A stretch of 8,474 bases of DNA from Pseudomonadota bacterium (GTDB lineage: Bacteria; Pseudomonadota; Gammaproteobacteria; Xanthomonadales; Rhodanobacteraceae), in the NCBI GenBank assembly GCA_021777635.1, contig JAJYDI010000087.1, positions 1-8,474 on the forward strand, written 5' to 3'. Positions 6,297-8,474 of this stretch are shown here, piece after piece. Numbering within the stretch: the stretch's first letter is position 1; each line of letters opens with the position of its first letter. The notes below the pieces were generated by a model. That model did no database searches. It was not told the DNA's origin and was given only the letters and a program-made list of their open reading frames with translations. Made by a program: the position numbers and the translations under genes.

Positions 6297-7124
6297 TCAC
6301 TGCCTTGCGCCGCGCGGATTGCCGGGGAGCGCAGCGAAGCCCGGCGTGGCACGCCACGGATTGATGTCCAGCCCGCCGCGACGGGTGTAGCGCGCATACA
6401 CCGACAAGGCTTCGGGCGCGCAGCGGCGCATCAGGTCGATGAAGATCCGCTCCACGCACTGCTCGTGGAAACCGGCGTGCCCGCGGTACGAGACCAGATA
6501 GCGCAGCAGGCCGGCGCGGTCGAGGCGCGGCCCGCGGCAGCGGATCTGCACGCTGGCCCAGTCGGGCTGGCCGGTCACCGGGCAGTTGGACTTGAGCAGA
6601 TGCGAGACCAGGGTTTCCTCGCCGGCAGCGCCGGTCGTCGCGAGGAATGCCGGCTGCGGCGGGCCGTAGTGATCGATCGCGACGGCGAGGTCGTCGATGC
6701 ACGCGCCCGCCAGCTCCTCGAGCCGCAGCGCGGCGAAGCCGGCGCGTGGTGTCAGCGCCACCGCGACCGCCGCGCCGGCCGCCGCGGACAGGTCGGCCGT
6801 CAGCGTCGCGGTCAGCCTCGCGGTGTCCGCAAACGTCTCGCCGCCGAGGCTGTTGAGGTAGAGCTTGAGCGACTTCGACTCGATCAGCGCCGGCGAGTCG
6901 GCCGGCACGGTCAGCGTGGCGATCGCCACCTCGGGCTTGCCGCGGGCGTCCAGCCACGACAGCTCGTAGGCGTTCCACACGTCGACGCCGGCAAAGGGCA
7001 GGGTCGCCGCCACGCCGATCGCCGCGCGCGACTCGGCACGCGCGATCGGAAACAGCAGGCCGGGGTCGCGGTGCGTGGCGTAGGCCACCGGCTGGCCGAG
7101 CGGGGAACGGGCGGGCGGGTTCAT
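6297..7124 (-). CDS. queF: NADPH-dependent 7-cyano-7-deazaguanine reductase (type II QueF)
   Basis: Protein of 275 residues, the length of the two-domain proteobacterial QueF rather than the about 150-residue YkvM type. It reduces the nitrile of preQ0 to preQ1, the base inserted at tRNA position 34 before conversion to queuosine. The N-terminal half holds the substrate motif [12 protein letters not shown] at 81-92. The C-terminal half has the catalytic C181 and D188 in [16 protein letters not shown] and H220-E221 in [10 protein letters not shown]. The intervals match Vibrio QueF (C194, D201, H233, E234). The end reads GLDINPWRA, a usual QueF close. The start has no Shine-Dalgarno and a very short leader after the predicted -10. 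It lies 79 bases after clp on the same strand. Confidence 0.97.
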   Translation of the reverse strand: MNPPARSPLGQPVAYATHRDPGLLFPIARAESRAAIGVAATLPFAGVDVWNAYELSWLDARGKPEVAIATLTVPADSPALIESKSLKLYLNSLGGETFADTARLTATLTADLSAAAGAAVAVALTPRAGFAALRLEELAGACIDDLAVAIDHYGPPQPAFLATTGAAGEETLVSHLLKSNCPVTGQPDWASVQIRCRGPRLDRAGLLRYLVSYRGHAGFHEQCVERIFIDLMRRCAPEALSVYARYTRRGGLDINPWRATPGFAALPGNPRGARQ

Positions 7125-7148
7125 GGCTGACGCACGGGGTGGGCGCGC

Positions 7149-7154
7149 ATTGTA
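7149..7154 (-). promoter_or_regulatory. Candidate -10 element (TACAAT) for queF
   Basis: On the minus strand TACAAT (7154 down to 7149) matches five of six bases of TATAAT and lies 24 bases upstream of the queF ATG. Transcription would begin near 7142, giving a leader of about 18 bases. This leaves no room for a preQ1 riboswitch. The -35 is unclear. It suggests queF is transcribed apart from clp. Confidence 0.45.
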
Positions 7155-7203
7155 GAACGCGGGTGGCGTCAGCTTGCGGACGTCGCGCGCGCCTCGCGAG
7201 GGA

Positions 7204-7902
7204 TCAGCGCGTGCCGCGCACCACGATGGTCTTGCCGCTGACCGCGATCATGTGCTGCTCCTCGAGCTGCTTGAGCACGCGTCCGGCCATCTCGCGCGAG
7301 CAGCCGACGATGCGCGACAGCTCCTGGCGCGAGACGCGGATCTGGGTGCCCTCCGGGTGCGTCATCGCGTCCGGCTCCTGGCACAGGTCGAGCAGGGTGC
7401 GCGCGACGCGGTTGGTCACGTCCATGAACGCCATGCGGCTGGCCTGGCGCGAGGTGCGCAGCAGGCGGTAGGTCAGCTGGGTGCCGATCGCGAACAGGAT
7501 CTTCGGGCACTCGTCGTGCAGCGGCCCGGCGAACAGCTGGAACAGCCGCTCGTAGCTGATCTCGGCCAGCTCGCAGGGTGTGCGCGTGCGCACGATCACC
7601 TCGCGCTGCGCCGGTTCCACGAACAGGCCCATCTCGCCGATGTATTCGCCGCGGTTGATGTAGGCGAGGATCAGTTCGCGGCCCTGCTCGTCCTCGGTGC
7701 ACACCGTCACCGAGCCCTCGATCACGTAGTAGAGCGTGGTCGGGGGATCGCCGGGGCGGATGATCGGCGCCTTGGTCGGATAGCGCCGGCGATGGCACTG
7801 CGCGAGGAAGCGTTCCATCGACAGCGGATCGGGTGCCAGCGCGGTCGGTGCCAGACTGCGCTCGAAGGCCTGCTGCAGCAGGTACTTCAGCTGCACGTTC
7901 AT
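7204..7902 (-). CDS. clp: Crp/Fnr-family transcription regulator, Clp type
   Basis: Protein of 232 residues from ATG 7902, with GGAAGGA close upstream; in-frame ATGs at 7929 and 8013 would extend it. This start gives the same length before the conserved [14 protein letters not shown] stretch as Xanthomonas Clp. A cyclic-nucleotide-binding domain covers about 25-145, with [10 protein letters not shown] at 85-94, a C-helix follows, and a winged HTH occupies about 170-228. The recognition helix [18 protein letters not shown] carries R203, E204 and R208, matching CRP R180, E181 and R185, so TGTGA-type sites are expected. The cAMP-binding Arg is kept (R100) but the next residue is E101 instead of CRP Ser83, as in Xanthomonas Clp, which binds cyclic di-GMP. 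Clp controls virulence and extracellular enzymes in Xanthomonas; here the regulon is unknown. Confidence 0.93.
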   Translation of the reverse strand: MNVQLKYLLQQAFERSLAPTALAPDPLSMERFLAQCHRRRYPTKAPIIRPGDPPTTLYYVIEGSVTVCTEDEQGRELILAYINRGEYIGEMGLFVEPAQREVIVRTRTPCELAEISYERLFQLFAGPLHDECPKILFAIGTQLTYRLLRTSRQASRMAFMDVTNRVARTLLDLCQEPDAMTHPEGTQIRVSRQELSRIVGCSREMAGRVLKQLEEQHMIAVSGKTIVVRGTR

Positions 7903-7941
7903 GCGTCCTTCCGCTGCGCTCGGCGCCATGGCAGTGTCCCC

Positions 7942-7983
7942 GTGACCGGTAAAGGATTGTGACAGGCCGGGACCGTGACCGGG
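7942..7983. repeat. Three GTGAC-led direct repeats in the clp-speD intergenic region
   Basis: GTGACCGG (7942), GTGACAGG (7959) and GTGACCGG (7975) recur at intervals of 17 and 16 bases in the same orientation. GTGAC overlaps the TGTGA half-site recognised by Crp-like proteins; the middle copy is TTGTGAC. No TCACA partner is found six bases away, so no full Crp palindrome exists. They lie upstream of clp and before the speD promoter, and could be autoregulatory or shared sites. Confidence 0.4.
7956..7961 (-). promoter_or_regulatory. Possible -10 element (CACAAT) for clp
   Basis: On the minus strand CACAAT (7961 down to 7956) is the best -10-like hexamer within 60 bases upstream of the clp ATG. 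It overlaps the middle GTGAC repeat, so a protein bound there could block transcription. No acceptable -35 at 17 bases is visible. Confidence 0.28.
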
Positions 7984-7987
7984 CAGG

Positions 7988-8016
7988 TTTTCAACGGTGC
8001 CCCCGGCAAGCATAAT
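7988..8016 (+). promoter_or_regulatory. Candidate speD promoter
   Basis: TTTTCA (7988-7993) and CATAAT (8011-8016) are spaced 17 bases apart, and CATAAT matches five of six bases of the -10 consensus. Transcription from about 8023 would give a leader of about 104 bases that includes two hairpins. The GTGAC repeats end just upstream, in position for activator contact. Confidence 0.45.
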
Positions 8017-8025
8017 GCGCTGCTT

Positions 8026-8073
8026 GTCCGGGCGGTGCGCCGCCGGACGGGGTCGCGGAGACTGTGCTCCGCG
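8026..8073 (+). promoter_or_regulatory. Tandem hairpins in the predicted speD leader
   Basis: The first hairpin pairs GTCCGG (8026-8031) and CGG (8033-8035) with CCG (8040-8042) and CCGGAC (8043-8048). It has a single bulged G and a TGCG loop. The second pairs CGCGGAG (8054-8060) with CTCCGCG (8067-8073) around ACTGTG. Both lie after the predicted transcription start and before the ribosome site (GAGGG, 8115-8119). This could be a control element or only GC-rich folding. It matches no riboswitch I can name. Confidence 0.35.
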
Positions 8074-8126
8074 GGACTGGCGTCGAACGCGGCGCCGCCG
8101 CTTGCCGCCGCATCGAGGGCGCTGCC

Positions 8127-8474
8127 GTGGTCAAACCGCTTCCCCGCCTCAGGCTGCAGGGGTTCAACAACCTCACCAAGGCCTTGAGCTTCAACATCTA
8201 CGACATCTGCTACGCGGTCTCCGAGGACCAGCGCCGCCGCTACATCGAGTACATCGATGAGGCCTACGACGCCGACCGCCTGACCCAGATCCTCACCGAC
8301 GTGGCCGAGATCGTCGGTGCCAACATCCTCAACATCGCCCGCCAGGACTACGATCCGCAGGGCGCGTCGGTGACGATCCTGATCTCCGAGCAGCCGGAGG
8401 TGGACAAGCTCGGCAAGGACGTGGTGTCGGACGCCGTGGTCGCGCACCTGGACAAGAGCCACATCACCGTCCAC
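8127..8474 (+). CDS. speD: S-adenosylmethionine decarboxylase proenzyme, N-terminal part (runs off window)
   Basis: The first 116 residues of an E. coli-type SpeD (full length about 264). It decarboxylates SAM to supply aminopropyl groups for spermidine. The start is GTG 8127 with GAGGG seven bases upstream, giving [20 protein letters not shown]; from there [18 protein letters not shown] and [20 protein letters not shown] follow the E. coli protein closely. The self-cleavage site is present near the right edge: K110-S111 in [10 protein letters not shown], where Ser becomes the pyruvoyl cofactor. The reading frame stays open to the last base. It is divergent from clp, as speD lies near vfr in Pseudomonas. 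Confidence 0.96.
   Translation, partial: MVKPLPRLRLQGFNNLTKALSFNIYDICYAVSEDQRRRYIEYIDEAYDADRLTQILTDVAEIVGANILNIARQDYDPQGASVTILISEQPEVDKLGKDVVSDAVVAHLDKSHITVH

Noticed and set aside
7125..7203. preQ1 riboswitch upstream of queF
   Set aside because: The predicted leader is about 18 bases and no preQ1 pseudoknot pattern with an A-rich tail is seen.
7958..7973. Full Crp/Clp palindrome in the clp-speD gap
   Set aside because: TGTGA at 7958-7962 has GGGAC, not TCACA, after the six-base spacer.
7903..8013. N-terminal extension of clp to ATG 7929 or 8013
   Set aside because: The extra residues are encoded by the promoter-like region, and ATG 7902 has a ribosome site and matches the family length. 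The 7929 start cannot be fully excluded.
7899..8474. Minus-strand open frame antisense to speD
   Set aside because: The plus strand encodes unmistakable SpeD including its cleavage site; the antisense frame has low-complexity composition.

Overview
The window is about 70% GC with dense, short-spaced genes. It reads as chromosomal DNA of a gammaproteobacterium in the Xanthomonadales (Lysobacterales). The best taxonomic evidence is a Crp-family regulator resembling Xanthomonas Clp, down to the ending Gly-Thr-Arg, and an E. coli-type SpeD whose N-terminus [15 protein letters not shown] is, from memory, that of Xanthomonas SpeD. Clp differs enough from Xanthomonas that a related family such as Rhodanobacteraceae is plausible; this is an inference. 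No phage, IS element, tRNA, rRNA or CRISPR was seen.

Layout, left to right. (1) Positions 1-2644, plus strand: the 3' end of trpD, a class I SAM methyltransferase with a CxxC/CxxC N-terminus, trpC, and a PgpC/YfhB-like HAD phosphatase. (2) 2709-4196, plus: a serine amidase that resembles eukaryotic FAAH. (3) 4203-4571, minus: a small, probably exported protein of unknown function, convergent with the amidase. The two stop codons lie in the arms of one hairpin. (4) 4716-6289, plus: folE and a full-length Sua5-type threonylcarbamoyl-AMP synthase, probably one operon. (5) 6297-7124, minus: queF, convergent with sua5. (6) 7204-7902, minus: the Clp-type regulator. (7) 8127-8474, plus: the 5' part of speD, divergent from clp, with a 224-bp intergenic region holding short direct repeats and two hairpins.

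How the genes fit together. trpD and trpC carry out tryptophan synthesis steps. The order trpG-D-C, Crp homologue, speD is also found in Pseudomonas (trpGDC-vfr-speD), so the window looks like an old syntenic backbone in which a methyltransferase has been placed between trpD and trpC, and about 5 kb has been placed between trpC and clp. That 5 kb holds two themes: lipid or amide hydrolysis (PgpC-like phosphatase, FAAH-like amidase) and tRNA modification. FolE makes the dihydroneopterin triphosphate that starts queuosine synthesis, QueF makes preQ1, and Sua5 makes the activated threonyl-carbamoyl group for t6A.

I see no clear novel defence or mobile system. The items most worth a second look are the FAAH-like amidase, the folE-sua5/queF tRNA-modification grouping, the structured clp-speD intergenic region, and the hairpin spanning the convergent stops at 4189-4210.
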